A program made the translations under genes and the position numbers. The notes under the pieces were generated by a model, which saw nothing but the letters and a program-made list of their open reading frames with translations, was not told the DNA's origin and did not search any database. From Nevskiaceae bacterium (lineage in GTDB: Bacteria; Pseudomonadota; Gammaproteobacteria; Steroidobacterales; Steroidobacteraceae), in assembly GCA_018883185.1 (NCBI GenBank), contig VEQP01000005.1, positions 1-64,000 on the forward strand: 64,000 nucleotides of DNA, read 5' to 3'. Below, in pieces: positions 62,884 through 64,000 of the stretch (position 1 is the first letter of the stretch; the number at the start of each line of letters is the position of its first letter).

Positions 62884-63867
62884 TCAGAGAACCTTGAGCT
62901 GCGGCGAGGCGAGCGGCAGCTCCACACCGAAGGCGCGCTGGTAGAACTCAGCGATGGTGGGGCGCTCGAGTTCATCGCAGCGGTTGAGGAAACTGACGCG
63001 GAAGGCGAGAGCCACATCGCGAAAGATCAGCGCATTCTGCGCCCAGGTAATGACCGTGCGCGGACTCATCACGGTGGAGATGTCGCCATTCATGAACGCG
63101 TTGCGCGTCATATCCGCGACCCGCACCATGGACTTGATGGTGCGTTGACCGGCGTCGTCGGTGTAACCCTGCACCTTGCCGGAGACGATGTTCACCTCGA
63201 CCTCGTGTTGCAGGTAGTTGAGCATGGCGACGATCGACCAGCGGTCCATCTGGCCCTGGTTGACCTGCTGCGTGCCGTGGTAGAGCCCCGAGGTATCGCC
63301 GAGTCCGATGGTATTGCTCGTGGCAAACAGCCTGAAATACCGATGTGGCGTGATAACCCGGTTCTGATCCAGCAGGGTGAGCTTGCCGCTGGCTTCGAGC
63401 ACCCGCTGGATGACGAACATGACGTCTGGTCTGCCCGCGTCGTATTCGTCGAACAGCAGCGCCACAGGGCGTTGGATCGCCCACGGCAGCAGGCCCTCGC
63501 GAAACTCGGTGATTTGTCGACCCTCGTGCAACACGATGGCGTCGCGGCCGATCAGATCGATACGGCTGACGTGCCCATCGAGGTTGATGCGTACGAGTGG
63601 CCAATTGAGACGAGCGGCGACCTGCTCAATGTGCGTTGATTTGCCGGTGCCGTGATAGCCCTGCACCATGACCCGTCGATCATGGGCGAAGCCGGCGAGG
63701 ATCGCGAGCGTCGTCTCGGGGTCGAAGTGATACGCCGGATCGATGTCGGGGACGTACTCCGTGCGTGTGCTGAAAGCGGGCACGGCGAGATCCAGCGCGA
63801 CTCCGAAAGCGCGCGCGGACACTTCGGTATCGGGTTGCAACGAGAGCAGTAAATCGGTGTCAGACAT
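62884..63867 (-). CDS. cobS: Cobaltochelatase subunit CobS
   Basis: A 327-residue AAA+ ATPase with Walker A G70-x4-GKS (GYHGTGKS, residues 70-77), Walker B LLFDEYD (137-143), sensor-type residues in [13 protein letters not shown] and an arginine-finger region near MDRWSI. This is the length and composition expected of CobS, the motor subunit of aerobic cobaltochelatase. It is the first gene of a minus-strand run that proceeds to lipoprotein, endonuclease/phosphatase, transporter, MttB copy 3 and cobT. CobS and CobT are normally adjacent; here four genes intervene. Confidence 0.93.
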   Translation of the reverse strand: MSDTDLLLSLQPDTEVSARAFGVALDLAVPAFSTRTEYVPDIDPAYHFDPETTLAILAGFAHDRRVMVQGYHGTGKSTHIEQVAARLNWPLVRINLDGHVSRIDLIGRDAIVLHEGRQITEFREGLLPWAIQRPVALLFDEYDAGRPDVMFVIQRVLEASGKLTLLDQNRVITPHRYFRLFATSNTIGLGDTSGLYHGTQQVNQGQMDRWSIVAMLNYLQHEVEVNIVSGKVQGYTDDAGQRTIKSMVRVADMTRNAFMNGDISTVMSPRTVITWAQNALIFRDVALAFRVSFLNRCDELERPTIAEFYQRAFGVELPLASPQLKVL

Positions 63868-63937
63868 GGTGTCGGTTGGCTGAATATTCGAGAGTCAGAT
63901 GCCATACTAACGTCAAATCCCGGGGGAGATCTAAACC
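63868..63937. promoter_or_regulatory. Divergent intergenic region between cobS and fourth MttB-like gene
   Basis: Seventy bases between the cobS ATG (63867) and the GTG at 63938. It holds an AT-rich CATACTAACG segment around 63903-63912 that could be a -10 region for the plus-strand gene, and GGGGGAGAT about 63921-63929 as its ribosome-binding site. No full promoter was identified. Confidence 0.35.
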
Positions 63938-64000
63938 GTGAGTGAAGCCGCCCAAGTTGCCCGCCGCCCGTCGGGGCGTGATGCCCGTCGTGCTCAGCGT
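63938..64000 (+). CDS. Probable fourth MttB-family methyltransferase, N-terminal fragment (cut by window edge)
   Basis: Twenty-one codons from a GTG with a good GGGGGAG site upstream. The translation MSEAAQVARRPSGRDARRAQ... has the basic RRPSGRDARRAQ stretch that matches GRRPSARDAKRAAR at residues 11-24 of MttB copy 1 (45544-47112). It is therefore probably the start of another MttB-type protein transcribed away from cobS. The match covers only about a dozen residues, so this is a tentative call. Confidence 0.5.
   Translation, partial: MSEAAQVARRPSGRDARRAQR

Overview
The window is GC-rich, densely packed bacterial chromosome: no stretch over 300 bases lacks a gene, and there is no rRNA, tRNA, CRISPR array or insertion sequence. 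An aerobic-type cobaltochelatase pair (CobS/CobT), heterotetrameric sarcosine oxidase, a TonB-dependent receptor, an AruH/AruI-like pair and a GlxA/GbdR-type regulator point to a proteobacterium, most likely an aerobic gammaproteobacterium; the lineage is inference.

The theme is removal of methyl groups from quaternary or sulfonium compounds and their transfer to tetrahydrofolate (THF). Left region (1-16.7 kb): a partial SoxB-like oxidase and an FAD/GcvT dehydrogenase face a GlxA-type regulator. Then comes a tightly coupled seven-gene operon (3.9-10.1 kb): corrinoid protein, DUF1638 protein, small 'virulence factor' family protein, MetV-like cysteine-rich protein, MetF-like reductase, methyl-THF:corrinoid methyltransferase and RACo-type corrinoid activator. 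A DmdA-like demethylase with an SDR faces a PLP sulfur-amino-acid enzyme, followed by a hydrolase, an aldehyde dehydrogenase and a secreted VOC protein.

Middle region (16.7-45.5 kb): a YHYH/Fn3 lipoprotein and its partner, a secreted amidohydrolase, a molybdenum transhydroxylase-like pair with an unusual N-terminal domain, an adenylate cyclase fused to a hemerythrin domain, a complete soxBDAG operon, an esterase, an AruH/AruI-like pair with overlapping start codons, MmsA, a class II aldolase with transporter, a TonB receptor and a TPR-sulfotransferase.

Right region (45.5-64 kb): three complete MttB-superfamily methyltransferases, none with an in-frame amber codon, and the first 21 codons of a probable fourth. 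They sit with a second FAD/GcvT dehydrogenase, a homocysteine-methyltransferase-like protein, an SDR, an enolase-superfamily enzyme, a 3-hydroxyisobutyrate-dehydrogenase-like enzyme, and a run that begins with cobS and ends with mttB and cobT.

Inferred working model: MttB paralogs each demethylate a betaine-like substrate onto the single corrinoid protein; the MtgA-like enzyme passes the methyl to THF; MetF/MetV oxidises methyl-THF; RACo rescues oxidised Co(II); CobS/CobT help supply cobalamin. Secondary and tertiary N-methyl products go to the FAD/GcvT dehydrogenases and sarcosine oxidase, which also deliver C1 units to THF.
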